Source of the DNA: Pedobacter indicus
GTDB taxonomy: Bacteria; Bacteroidota; Bacteroidia; Sphingobacteriales; Sphingobacteriaceae
NCBI RefSeq assembly: GCF_003449035.1
Contig: NZ_QRGB01000001.1
Location: 2,356,001-2,420,000 of the forward strand
Direction of reading: 5' to 3'
Length of the DNA stretch: 64,000 nucleotides
In this document: positions 33,940 to 41,815 of the stretch, piece by piece
How the letters are laid out: each line of letters opens with the position of its first letter
Numbering within the stretch: position 1 is the first letter of the stretch
Program-made: the position numbers and the translations under genes
The notes under the pieces: generated by a model
Databases searched by the model: none
What the model saw: only the letters and a program-made list of their open reading frames with translations
Told to the model about the DNA's origin: nothing

Positions 33940-35484
33940 TTAAAAATCGTAATAAAGATTTCTAAACGAAGCTCTGAGTCCCAGAGTTAGCATCCCGGTA
34001 CTTTTCTTCCATTCGCTATTGCTCTCTCTCCGGAAGGTTGCTCCCGCTTCAAGACGTAGATTATATTTTGGGTTCAAAATATAGGCTACCCTCCCGTCAA
34101 GATAAGCTAAACTAGTCGATAGACCCTGGCCGATACTCGATCCCTGATCGTAGGGCTCGTAATAGGGTTTAAATATATTCTTACCATAATTGTCTGCTTG
34201 ATTCGGATCCAAGCCATATTTTCCGTAGTTGCCTTGAATAGAGAAATCAAACTTCTGAATCGAATAGTTTACGATTCCGACAAATTCATTGAAATTAGCA
34301 CCAAACGGATGTGCCAGCGGTTGGTGATAATTACTATATGAAGTTAAGGGGTCGCCATCGGCGTAGCTATACGGCTGCGCCATATTGAACTCACCTAAGA
34401 AGTTTAAGTTCTGAATTCCAAATGCGTCAAAACCTCTGAAACCAATTTGAGCAGCCACATTCCTGCTCAACAGAACCTGACCATAAAGTGCCGCTTTGTC
34501 TAAAACTTTATATTTTGCGTTAACACCCACCTGCATCATATTCGATTCTCCCTCCGGAAGAGCTAAACCAGATGAATCTGGCATATAAAACACCGAAGAT
34601 CGGTTGCCCCATAGAAAAGAATGGAACACGCCAAGAGATAACTCGTTGGTTGCATTCCAGTCGACATATTGGAAAGCACCGTATTTTCTCAAACTACGGC
34701 TACGACCAAATTCTTCATTTTCTGTTTCCCGCGGGTTAAGCATATAGGACCATATACTCATGATACTTACGTCACCGAACGTTCCATTAAACTTAAATGA
34801 AGTTTTATTAGAGGAGATATCTGACAATAACATGGACCGGTAACCGTCACCAATAAAATCTTTTCCATACGCCAAGGAAAGATGGATGTTTTTAACTGGG
34901 GCATAGGAAACGATTGCAGACACATAAGCCCAGTCTTGTGTCTCCTTCCCTATTTTGCCATACATTTGTCCGGGTACTACGCGGTTTTCATTGATAAATT
35001 CGTCTACATAATCCGGGAACACGCCTTGATTCTCATAACCACTGGTATGGAAAAAGAATTTATCTGAAATGGTACCACCTGCCTGAAATCCTCGAGTATT
35101 TAACCAGGTCGTTTTTCCTCCACCTGCAAAATCCCTTCCTATTTGAAAGTCCGGAATAAAGTCAGCATAGAATGTATAATCGTCCTTTTGAACGTCAATC
35201 AAGTGCTCATTCCATAATTTCCGACCACCCCATGTGCTGCGTTCAACATAACCCACATTCATTAGCGAATCGTAAAGTAGCTCTGTTACCGAATCCAAAA
35301 CCATGGGTTTGATAGCCGTATGGACCTTCGTGTTTTTATTGTAGAGCGACCGGTTCAGCTTCTGATAAAAATGATAAGAATAGGGTTGATAGGTCATTTG
35401 TGCTTTGGCGGCGTCTAAAGATACGATTAGCGTCCCCAGCAAGAATATAAGCGCCCGAATAGAATAAGCGTAATTGTTTTTCAT
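33940..35484 (-). CDS. RemB/Wzi-like outer-membrane beta-barrel protein, paralogue B
   Basis: About 514 residues from the ATG at 35484, with the same TTGCTTATG start context as paralogue A. It shares YQPYSYHFYQKLNRSLYN, IGRDFAGGGKTTWLNTRG, FIGDGYRSMLLSDISSNKTS, GFRGFDAFGIQNLNFLGEFNMAQPY and the end SFRNLYYDF with its neighbour. It is shorter in the middle (around residues 280-350), where A has an insertion-rich loop region. The 3' ends of the two genes form an inverted repeat of about 16 bases because both encode RNLYYD. This is a tail-to-tail duplication, probably old because the proteins have diverged widely. Confidence 0.82.
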   Translation of the reverse strand: MKNNYAYSIRALIFLLGTLIVSLDAAKAQMTYQPYSYHFYQKLNRSLYNKNTKVHTAIKPMVLDSVTELLYDSLMNVGYVERSTWGGRKLWNEHLIDVQKDDYTFYADFIPDFQIGRDFAGGGKTTWLNTRGFQAGGTISDKFFFHTSGYENQGVFPDYVDEFINENRVVPGQMYGKIGKETQDWAYVSAIVSYAPVKNIHLSLAYGKDFIGDGYRSMLLSDISSNKTSFKFNGTFGDVSIMSIWSYMLNPRETENEEFGRSRSLRKYGAFQYVDWNATNELSLGVFHSFLWGNRSSVFYMPDSSGLALPEGESNMMQVGVNAKYKVLDKAALYGQVLLSRNVAAQIGFRGFDAFGIQNLNFLGEFNMAQPYSYADGDPLTSYSNYHQPLAHPFGANFNEFVGIVNYSIQKFDFSIQGNYGKYGLDPNQADNYGKNIFKPYYEPYDQGSSIGQGLSTSLAYLDGRVAYILNPKYNLRLEAGATFRRESNSEWKKSTGMLTLGLRASFRNLYYDF

Positions 35485-35720
35485 AAGCAAGTACTGAAGC
35501 CTAAAACTGATTTAAGGATTGCACATGTGTTGTATAGCTGTTCACCTAGCTAAAATCACGCCAACTTTGAGGAATCCAACTAGATATCATACACAAAAAG
35601 CCCGAAAACAGGAGGTTACTCAAAATCACCCCGCTAAAACTATCGTTTAAGTTAAATGATAAGATATTCGATAGATGCAGTTAACTTGGTTTACTATCAT
35701 TAGGATATTCCATATATCTT

Positions 35721-35793
35721 ATACGGACATTGTTCGGAGTTTAGTCGTCGCTATCCGAAGAAAGTCCGAAGAATGTCCGAACAATGTCCGTAT
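35721..35793. repeat. 18-bp inverted repeat with iterated GTCCGAA decamers
   Basis: Perfect 18-bp arms (35721-35738 and 35776-35793; left arm ATACGGACATTGTTCGGA) enclose 37 bases. Inside the right half, a 10-base unit of the type GTCCGAAGAA is repeated about three and a half times (35754-35790) with one-base variations. It could be a cruciform, a multi-site operator or a small repeat element. No coding role is apparent. Confidence 0.7.
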
Positions 35794-35997
35794 AATTATA
35801 GCTAAAATATCGCGTCTTTGTTGGCGCAGACTTACAGGATTCCCTGACTTAGGAGTTTCAAAACGGCGAGGCAAATCGACCAGCGTTATTTAACTACTAC
35901 GAAAACCAGAGCACCGGTGGCATTCCCTCCTTTGCTGTTTTGTGCTTTTTATTACTTGATTATTACTTGAATCATTTCTCTCGATGATCAAAAAGCA

Positions 35998-36005
35998 TAT
36001 TTTTG
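35998..36005 (+). promoter_or_regulatory. Candidate -7 element for the hybrid histidine kinase gene
   Basis: TATTTTTG fits TAnnTTTG and ends 18 bases before the ATG at 36024. The -33 region has no clear TTG at 19-21 bases, so the assignment is tentative. Confidence 0.45.
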
Positions 36006-36023
36006 TACAAGCAAAGTTTAGTA

Positions 36024-38405
36024 ATGAAGAACAACACTGATAAAAACGCATTGACTTCCCTGAAAGGATATAAAGGTGAAAAGCTGTTTCAAGCTTTTTT
36101 CGAGAATTCCCAATCGCTCTTATGTATGCACGATCCGGATGGTAGATTTATAATTGTCAATAAAATTGGTGCAACCATGAGCGGCTACGACGCTGAGGAA
36201 CTATTAAATATGTCTCTATTTGATATTACCCCTGAAGAAAGGCATCTTCTATTAGAAGAATACCTTAAGAAGGTGATAAATGATGGCAGCGCGGAGGGAA
36301 TCATGAAAATTGTGACGAAAGACCGTCAGCTAAGGACATGGATGTTCAGTAATGTGGTGCAAGAAGATGATTCAGGTAAAAAATATATTATTGGAAATGC
36401 AGTAGATCTATCAGAAAGAATTCAGCTTGAAGAGGATCTTAAGAATGCCAGCAAGGCCTCTGAGCAAGCCAACAAAGCAAAATCAGAGTTTCTGGCCAAT
36501 ATGAGCCATGAAATTAGGACACCATTAAACGGTATCATTGGGTTTACGGATTTGCTGAGCCGGACAAAGCTGGACGATGTCCAGAATCAATATGTTAACA
36601 TCATCAATCAATCCGGAACGGCATTGCTGGAAATTGTAGATAAGATATTGGATTTCTCCAAAATTGAAGCCGGTAAGATTAGCTTGAACAACGAGAAGGT
36701 AGATTTGCACGATTTGGCAGCTCAGGCTTGTGACCTGATTGCGTATACGGTCGAGAAAAAGAGCCTAGAGTTACTAATCAATCTTTCTCCAGATCTACCG
36801 GATACCGTATGGGGTGATGGAGTCAGGTTAAAGCAGATTCTGGTAAATCTATTGGCCAATGCCGCTAAATTTACAGAGGAAGGTGAAATTGAATTAAAGA
36901 TTACTCCTCTGAAGGAGTATACAGATAATACGACGCTGATCAGGTTCGAAGTGAGGGATACCGGAATTGGAGTTAAACCTGAAAAACAACAAGAAATATT
37001 TGAGGCCTTTTCACAGGAAGATAGTTCTATCACGAAAAAATATGGAGGTACTGGCCTGGGTCTAACCATTTCGAACCGGCTTCTTAAATTGGGCAGGAGC
37101 TCGCTACAATTGAAAAGTGAAGTTGGTAAAGGGAGCACGTTCTATTTCGACATCAAGTTCAAATCCGAAAAATCGGAAGTTGATGATTTGATCCTGAAAG
37201 ATATCAAGCGTGTATTGGTAGTTGACGACAATGAAAGCAACCGAAAAATACTGCGGCACATGCTCGAACTTAAAGGTATTGCAGTGGATGAAGCCGACAG
37301 TGGACTCCAAGCACTTTTGATACTGCAAGGAGACGCGGAACACGATGTTATTATTATGGATTATCATATGCCGATTATGGATGGTATTGAGACCATCCGA
37401 AAAATCAAAGGCAATATACATCGTGAAGAACAGCCCATTATTATGCTCTACAGCTCTTCTGATAACGAGGAGTTGCAGTCGGCCTGTGACGAACTGAAAG
37501 TGGAATCACGACTTGTGAAGCCTATCAAAATGCGTGAAATGTACCAGGTATTGGCGCGTCTTAAAAAAGAGAATACGGATCGAAAGCAAAATCAAGCAAA
37601 AGCGGAGCCGGTTATTTGCCACAATGTTAGAATCTTATTGGCGGAAGACAATGGAGTGAATCTTTTTTTAGCGAAATCGATTATCAATCAAATTTCTCCG
37701 GATGCCATTATCTTCGAAGCAAAAGACGGGATAGAAGCCGTAAATATTTTTAAGTCAGAAGATGTCGATCTTGTATTAATGGACGTCCAAATGCCCAATA
37801 TGAACGGATTGGATGCAACAAAAGAGATCAGGAAAGTCAAGAAAGAATCTTATGTTCCAATTTTAGCGCTTACTGCTGGCACGACGAATGAGGAGGTTAA
37901 TAGATGCATGGAAGCTGGGATGGATGATTTTATTGCGAAACCGGTCGTTAAAAAGACAATTGAGGAGATGTTTGAAAAATGGATTGGTCGGAATAAGTCT
38001 AAAACAGATGAACAGAACATTGTTGAACCTGAAGAAAGTGATGAACAAGTCGAACACATCAATCAAAACTGGTTCGAAGAACACGTTGTTATCAACCCTG
38101 AATTTAAAAGTAAGTTTGTCGAAATACTGTATGGGGAACTAATTCATAGTAAAGAAGAAATAGAACAAAAAGTTAAAGAAGGCGATTTGCCGTCATTAAA
38201 AAAACTGGGACATAAATTAAAAGGTACTAGCTTAACAGCGGGTTTAACTGAATTGTGCAAGTTTGCGATAGCATTCGAAATGTTGTCAGAGTTCGATCAG
38301 GTCTATGCAGCGGAGCTTTTTGAGAAAACAGCCAATGAGATTTCGGTTGTTGTGAATATGTTAACTGCAGAGGATAAAAATGAACTTAGAGAGAATGGAG
38401 CTTGA
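36024..38405 (+). CDS. Hybrid sensor histidine kinase (PAS-HisKA-HATPase-REC-REC-HPt)
   Basis: 793 residues from the ATG at 36024 (an upstream TTG is in frame but less likely). Domains in order: PAS (about 18-135), dimerisation domain with His162 in MSHEIRTPLNG, HATPase with N, G1 and G2 boxes (DTGIGV, GGTGLGL; about 275-385), receiver 1 with Asp446, receiver 2 with Asp587, and a C-terminal HPt domain with His730 (LGHKLKGTSL). No membrane segment is seen, so it is cytosolic. The complete internal phosphorelay lacks a DNA-binding output and presumably passes phosphate to a separate regulator such as the NarL-type protein encoded 0.7 kb downstream. It overlaps the next kinase gene by 26 bases. 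Confidence 0.93.
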   Translation: MKNNTDKNALTSLKGYKGEKLFQAFFENSQSLLCMHDPDGRFIIVNKIGATMSGYDAEELLNMSLFDITPEERHLLLEEYLKKVINDGSAEGIMKIVTKDRQLRTWMFSNVVQEDDSGKKYIIGNAVDLSERIQLEEDLKNASKASEQANKAKSEFLANMSHEIRTPLNGIIGFTDLLSRTKLDDVQNQYVNIINQSGTALLEIVDKILDFSKIEAGKISLNNEKVDLHDLAAQACDLIAYTVEKKSLELLINLSPDLPDTVWGDGVRLKQILVNLLANAAKFTEEGEIELKITPLKEYTDNTTLIRFEVRDTGIGVKPEKQQEIFEAFSQEDSSITKKYGGTGLGLTISNRLLKLGRSSLQLKSEVGKGSTFYFDIKFKSEKSEVDDLILKDIKRVLVVDDNESNRKILRHMLELKGIAVDEADSGLQALLILQGDAEHDVIIMDYHMPIMDGIETIRKIKGNIHREEQPIIMLYSSSDNEELQSACDELKVESRLVKPIKMREMYQVLARLKKENTDRKQNQAKAEPVICHNVRILLAEDNGVNLFLAKSIINQISPDAIIFEAKDGIEAVNIFKSEDVDLVLMDVQMPNMNGLDATKEIRKVKKESYVPILALTAGTTNEEVNRCMEAGMDDFIAKPVVKKTIEEMFEKWIGRNKSKTDEQNIVEPEESDEQVEHINQNWFEEHVVINPEFKSKFVEILYGELIHSKEEIEQKVKEGDLPSLKKLGHKLKGTSLTAGLTELCKFAIAFEMLSEFDQVYAAELFEKTANEISVVVNMLTAEDKNELRENGA

Positions 38406-39132
38406 AGAATATCTGATTGCCGATCAAAAAAATAAAATTGAACAACTTCAGCGGGATCTGGAATTGAAGGAGCGCGCGCTCAGCCTAGTGACGCATGATA
38501 TCCGAGGTGTCACTCAGAATCTTAAATGGGTTATCGATTCCATTGCCAATAAGGAAGTGCCTCAAGAATTGCTGTTTGCCATGTTGCCGGAACTGAAGTC
38601 CGAAATTAAAACGAATCAACGAACGATCGATCATGTCTTGCATTGGATTAAGTACGCTGAAAAGGAACGTGAGTTGGATATTCAAACCATCATGCTTCAC
38701 GATTTGTATAATGATCTTGTAGAGAGATTGGGTATCGCAATTAAGAGTAAAGGTTTACATGTGAAGTATGAAGGAGATCGTTCACTGACGATTCGAACCG
38801 ATAAGTATTTAATTTCTTTTATTTTGATGCGTGTTTTGGAAAATGCTGTTAAATATTCGTATAGTGAAGGGAATGTCCGGTTTTCGGTCGCAAATGCGGC
38901 TGATGATACGATTAAAATATCCGTTATCGATGAGGGCATGGGAATAGAAAACATAGATAAACTATTCTCATTCGATGGTCCCCGATTTACGGGTACCGAA
39001 GGTGAGAAAGGTGCTGGCTTGAGCTTAATCATAGTCAAGCAACTGTGTGACCGTCTCGGTATAACGATTACTGCAGTGTCAGAACCGGTTGGTACAAAAT
39101 TTGAATTATACATCCCAACTACAACAAACTAG
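38380..39132 (+). CDS. Small cytosolic sensor histidine kinase
   Basis: 250 residues. An N-terminal coiled-coil (about residues 8-32) leads into a histidine-phosphotransfer region with His39 in LVTHDIRG, then a HATPase domain with ENAVKYS (N box), DEGMGIENIDKLF (G1) and GAGLSLIIVKQLCDRLG (G2). There is no sensor or membrane domain. The HDIRG H-box fits the HDLRNP-like group. It overlaps the upstream hybrid kinase by 26 bases and lies 11 bases before the response regulator, so the three genes are almost certainly one signalling operon. Confidence 0.9.
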   Translation: MNLERMELEEYLIADQKNKIEQLQRDLELKERALSLVTHDIRGVTQNLKWVIDSIANKEVPQELLFAMLPELKSEIKTNQRTIDHVLHWIKYAEKERELDIQTIMLHDLYNDLVERLGIAIKSKGLHVKYEGDRSLTIRTDKYLISFILMRVLENAVKYSYSEGNVRFSVANAADDTIKISVIDEGMGIENIDKLFSFDGPRFTGTEGEKGAGLSLIIVKQLCDRLGITITAVSEPVGTKFELYIPTTTN

Positions 39133-39143
39133 AAGAAATATAG

Positions 39144-39791
39144 ATGATTGAAAGAATATTGATAGCTGATGACCATAGTATTGTTCGAGTTGGTTTATCC
39201 ATCATGGTAAAGAAGTTACGCCCGGAAAGTCTGATCGAAGAAGCAGTCGATTTTAAAAATGTTTTAGATCTTGTTAAAAAGAACTCATACGATTTGATCG
39301 TGTTGGATATTAATATGCCCAACGGTAGTTTTCAACAAACATTTGAATTTATCAAGATTAAGCAGCCTGATACGAAAGTTTTAGTTTTCTCTTCACAGGA
39401 AGAAAGTGTCTATGCCATAAGATACCTTAAAATGGGTGCCGATGGTTTTTTACATAAAATGGCTGACGAGGATACGGTAAGAAGAGCGCTGGAAAAAATG
39501 TTCAGAAGGGGCAGCTATGTAAGTGAGAACATAAAAGATACGTTGGTATCCAACAGCATCCGTTCTCGGGACAAAACCACCAGAAACCCGCTAACAACAC
39601 TTTCGACCCGAGAAATGGAGATAGCCGAAAAGTTAATTCGTGGTGAATCATTGAAAGATATTTCCACCGAGCTTAATCTCCATTCATCTACCGCAAGCAC
39701 TTATAAAGCACGGATATTTAAAAAATTAGAGGTGAAGAATATACCAGAACTTATCGATGTTTTCCGATTTTATGAAGGCCTGATAAATTAG
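39144..39791 (+). CDS. NarL/FixJ-type response regulator with LuxR DNA-binding domain
   Basis: 215 residues. The N-terminal receiver has DDHSIVRVGL, phospho-acceptor Asp55 in IVLDINMPNG, and conserved Ser and Lys positions (FSSQEESVYAIRYLKMGADGFLHK). The C-terminal LuxR-type helix-turn-helix is LSTREMEIAEKLIRGESLKDISTELNLHSSTASTYKARIFKKL (residues about 152-194). It probably dimerises on phosphorylation and binds inverted repeats. The next genes downstream, 71 bases away on the same strand, are the pilin-like locus; a palindrome at 40200-40223 is a candidate binding site. That link is an inference. Confidence 0.92.
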   Translation: MIERILIADDHSIVRVGLSIMVKKLRPESLIEEAVDFKNVLDLVKKNSYDLIVLDINMPNGSFQQTFEFIKIKQPDTKVLVFSSQEESVYAIRYLKMGADGFLHKMADEDTVRRALEKMFRRGSYVSENIKDTLVSNSIRSRDKTTRNPLTTLSTREMEIAEKLIRGESLKDISTELNLHSSTASTYKARIFKKLEVKNIPELIDVFRFYEGLIN

Positions 39792-39862
39792 GTAAATTTC
39801 GTTTCTCAGTCGTAGGAATACTTGGTTTTTTTTCGTAAATTGTAACAACAATATGAAAGGCT

Positions 39863-40180
39863 ATGAAACGATTTGGGCTAACACTCCTCCCGGTGCTTTT
39901 TGCGATGATAGTCCTCGCTCAAGGCGAAGTACAGCTTAATATTCGATTGTACCCTCTCCAAACGATCGAAGTTAAACAGAACCTTTTCAGTGATCATTTT
40001 TTTGATAACATTGATGCTTTTGGCACGACACGCTATGTCGTCAAAAGGCTTGATGGCTGGGAACAAGAAACTAACGTTCAAGCTGCCCCTACTAAAAAAG
40101 ACCAAATAATGAGTGGTCACGCTCCTATTGAAATGGAACAGTATTTAGCTGATGTGCTTTACAGTATCGAACCTTTATAA
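39863..40180 (+). CDS. Small exported protein with a pilin-like N-terminal strand
   Basis: 105 residues with a signal peptide (about 1-20, ending VLAQ). The mature start, GEVQLNIRLYPLQTIEV, closely resembles residues near the start of the mature major pilin-like protein encoded next (DVQLSVILNPIQTIEV), and the C-terminus (LADVLYSIEPL) also resembles the end of that protein. The middle is short and lacks the rest of the beta-sandwich. It may be a minor subunit, a fibre terminator or a shortened paralogue. No known family is recognised; the relation to the neighbour is seen directly in the sequence. Confidence 0.65.
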   Translation: MKRFGLTLLPVLFAMIVLAQGEVQLNIRLYPLQTIEVKQNLFSDHFFDNIDAFGTTRYVVKRLDGWEQETNVQAAPTKKDQIMSGHAPIEMEQYLADVLYSIEPL

Positions 40181-40199
40181 TTATGTAGTTTGCCACTAA

Positions 40200-40223
40200 T
40201 GATGTAGTTTAATAACTACATCA
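40200..40223. promoter_or_regulatory. Perfect palindrome upstream of the major pilin-like gene
   Basis: TGATGTAGTT-TAAT-AACTACATCA, 10-bp arms. Another ATGTAGTTT half-site lies just upstream at 40183-40191. It is centred about 66 bases before the expected transcription start of the pilin-like gene, a usual place for an activator. There is no T-run after it, so it is not a terminator. Confidence 0.5.
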
Positions 40224-40263
40224 ACTAAAAGGTTTTACTACAAGCTCACGCTTGATTTGTATC

Positions 40264-40271
40264 TAAATTTG
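40264..40271 (+). promoter_or_regulatory. -7 element (TAAATTTG) for the major pilin-like gene
   Basis: TAAATTTG fits TAnnTTTG. Transcription would start near 40277, giving a leader of about 60 bases. The -33 region lacks TTG at the ideal spacing, which fits dependence on an activator. Confidence 0.5.
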
Positions 40272-40339
40272 TAGTGCGCAAAAAGATAAAAAAAGAATGC
40301 GCAAAAAAAATTTACAAAACAAATTTATTACAAAAGAAC

Positions 40340-40891
40340 ATGAAAAAAACCTTATTAACTGCAGCAGTTTTATTAGTATCCGGCCTAGTCGCTTTTGCCC
40401 AAGATGGTAAACAAAGTGCCGACGTTCAATTGAGTGTTATCTTGAACCCTATCCAAACCATTGAAGTAGGTGCGGCAACACAACGTACAGTAGATTTAGT
40501 GTACGATTCGAAGGAAGACTACGCAAATGGAGTTGAGGTTTCGCTGGATGACCACCTAACCGTGTATAGCACAGGCGGATTCGAAGTGAAGGCTCAGTCG
40601 GCGACTGACAACATTCAACGCGCAAACGGGTCTGAAACCATTTCTGCTTCAACTATCAACGTTTTAGCAAGCCCCGGTGCCACAAACGCTTTGACCGGTG
40701 CTAACTATAACAATGTTTCATTGTCAACCACACCAACAAACTTAATCAGCAGCTCCGTAGGCGGTGTGAATAAAAATTTCAATGTTAAATATTCTGGAAT
40801 AGGTGCTGATGGATACCTTAACAGCTATTATAACGATGAAAACCCAACCGTTTATACAACAACGGTAACTTATTCAATCGTTGCTCAATAG
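40340..40891 (+). CDS. Major pilin-like (fibre subunit-like) secreted protein
   Basis: 183 residues from the ATG at 40340, with a clear signal peptide (MKKTLLTAAVLLVSGLVAFAQ, about 1-21). The mature protein starts with an alternating hydrophobic strand (DVQLSVILNPIQTIEV), as expected of a donor strand, and continues as an all-beta Ser/Thr/Asn-rich domain ending TTTVTYSIVAQ. There are no cysteines in the mature part and no lipobox, so it is not a type V (FimA/Mfa) pilin. It is followed by a PapD-like chaperone, an adhesin-like protein that shares its domain and an usher-like barrel. I call it a structural subunit by context and internal homology; no named family is recognised. Confidence 0.7.
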   Translation: MKKTLLTAAVLLVSGLVAFAQDGKQSADVQLSVILNPIQTIEVGAATQRTVDLVYDSKEDYANGVEVSLDDHLTVYSTGGFEVKAQSATDNIQRANGSETISASTINVLASPGATNALTGANYNNVSLSTTPTNLISSSVGGVNKNFNVKYSGIGADGYLNSYYNDENPTVYTTTVTYSIVAQ

Positions 40892-40896
40892 TTTGA

Positions 40897-40969
40897 GGTT
40901 CTTAACTTGATATCCGTTCGCTAAGAACCCAAAAAAAGAGCAGTTTTGGCGGAAACCAGAACTGCTCTT
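40897..40969. other. Two successive hairpins between pilin-like and chaperone genes
   Basis: Hairpin 1: GGTTCTTA (40897-40904) with TAAGAACC (40922-40929). Hairpin 2: AAGAGCAGTTTTGG (40936-40949) with CCAGAACTGCTCTT (40956-40969), 14 bp with one G-U pair and a six-base loop. Downstream on the plus strand there is only a weak AT-rich run. This could be a leaky terminator or an mRNA-processing signal, lowering expression of the genes after the major subunit. Confidence 0.6.
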
Positions 40970-40999
40970 CATGATTTATAATTTCTGGTGTACTCTAAT

Positions 41000-41815
41000 A
41001 TGACTTCAATAATTAACTTCCGCATCGTATACTTGCTGGTTTCCATAATAATCCTCCCCTTGCTTGGCTATTCCCAGACGAGTTTGTCGGTGAGCCCGCC
41101 ACGCACCTATTTTACTCTGGGTCCAGGACAGACAGAAACTAAAAAAATATTGGTAACAAATCCGAGTAAGACTCAGACACTGGAGCTTTCCGTTTCCTTT
41201 AATGACTGGGAATACGATAGCTTAGGGAATAATATCCTCACAGGAGCAGGTAGCCTGAAGACATCGGCTGCTGAGTGGATTGAGATTCTCCCTCAGTCGT
41301 TTTTCTCATTGGCGCCAGGAGCCAGTCATGAATTGAATGTACGGATGCGGATTCCTGAAAATCTGGACCCCGAGGTACCTGTTCATACAGCAATGATTTT
41401 TCTTACCCAGATCAATCCTTCAGATGGTTTGGACGAGCGGGGTGCTAATATTAAGATAGCTGTTCGCTCCGGAGTTAAGATATATCATCGAAATAGCGTG
41501 GCTAGAGATGCAAACCTGGAAGTTACCGGATTTTCGTACCAGAAGGACGATCCGGCGAAACTTCGATTTGAGTTCGAAAACCTAGGCAATGTTTGGTCCG
41601 ACGGGACTATTAGCTGTGAACTCCTTAATCAGGAGACGGGTAAAAAGACAAAATTAGAGGATGTTGTTTTTTATTCGATGCCTGGAGACAAACGGACAGT
41701 ATATTTTAATTTACCAGAAGATTTATCAAAGGGCAAATACATCGCGACAGCATTGGTAGATTATGAACATGCGTCAGCTGTAAAGATCGCAGAACTATCC
41801 TTTAGCTATGATTAG
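41000..41815 (+). CDS. PapD-like periplasmic pilus chaperone
   Basis: 271 residues from the ATG at 41000, with a signal peptide ending LLGYSQ. Two immunoglobulin-like domains follow. The first strand (SLSVSPPRTYF, Arg35) and the F1-G1 region (IKIAVRSGVKIYHR, Lys160) carry the Arg and Lys that in PapD/FimC anchor the subunit C-terminus (Arg8 and Lys112). The G1 lead (NIKIAVRSGVKIYHR) closely parallels the PapD pattern. The second domain covers residues about 172-271. Chaperones of this type hold pilin subunits in the periplasm by donor-strand complementation. It overlaps the adhesin-like gene by 8 bases. The match is by motif and context and is strong for the first domain. Confidence 0.8.
   Translation: MTSIINFRIVYLLVSIIILPLLGYSQTSLSVSPPRTYFTLGPGQTETKKILVTNPSKTQTLELSVSFNDWEYDSLGNNILTGAGSLKTSAAEWIEILPQSFFSLAPGASHELNVRMRIPENLDPEVPVHTAMIFLTQINPSDGLDERGANIKIAVRSGVKIYHRNSVARDANLEVTGFSYQKDDPAKLRFEFENLGNVWSDGTISCELLNQETGKKTKLEDVVFYSMPGDKRTVYFNLPEDLSKGKYIATALVDYEHASAVKIAELSFSYD

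Larger units (their letters stand above)
35485..36023. other. ~540-base intergenic region with a palindromic repeat element
   Basis: Lies between paralogue B (-) and the hybrid kinase (+). It holds GGCGTGATTTT-like sequence shared with the region upstream of paralogue A (near 35553-35575), a partly similar stretch near 35622-35640, the palindromic/iterated element at 35721-35793 and a TATTTTTG element just before the kinase gene. A 72-codon frame (35675-35893) runs through the palindrome but has no protein-like features. Confidence 0.6.

Noticed and set aside
33905-33965. Inverted repeat between the convergent barrel genes as a terminator
   Set aside because: The symmetry comes from both genes encoding RNLYYD at their ends; there is no GC-rich stem or T-run.
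35754-35790. Decamer array as a possible CRISPR or minisatellite
   Set aside because: Units are 10 bases, contiguous without spacers and few in number; treated as part of the palindromic element.
35675-35893. 72-codon open frame in the intergenic region
   Set aside because: It runs through the palindrome and decamer repeats, has no upstream signals and its translation has no protein-like pattern.
40200-40223. Palindrome as a terminator for the 105-residue gene
   Set aside because: AT-rich stem without a following T-run on the plus strand; better explained as an operator.
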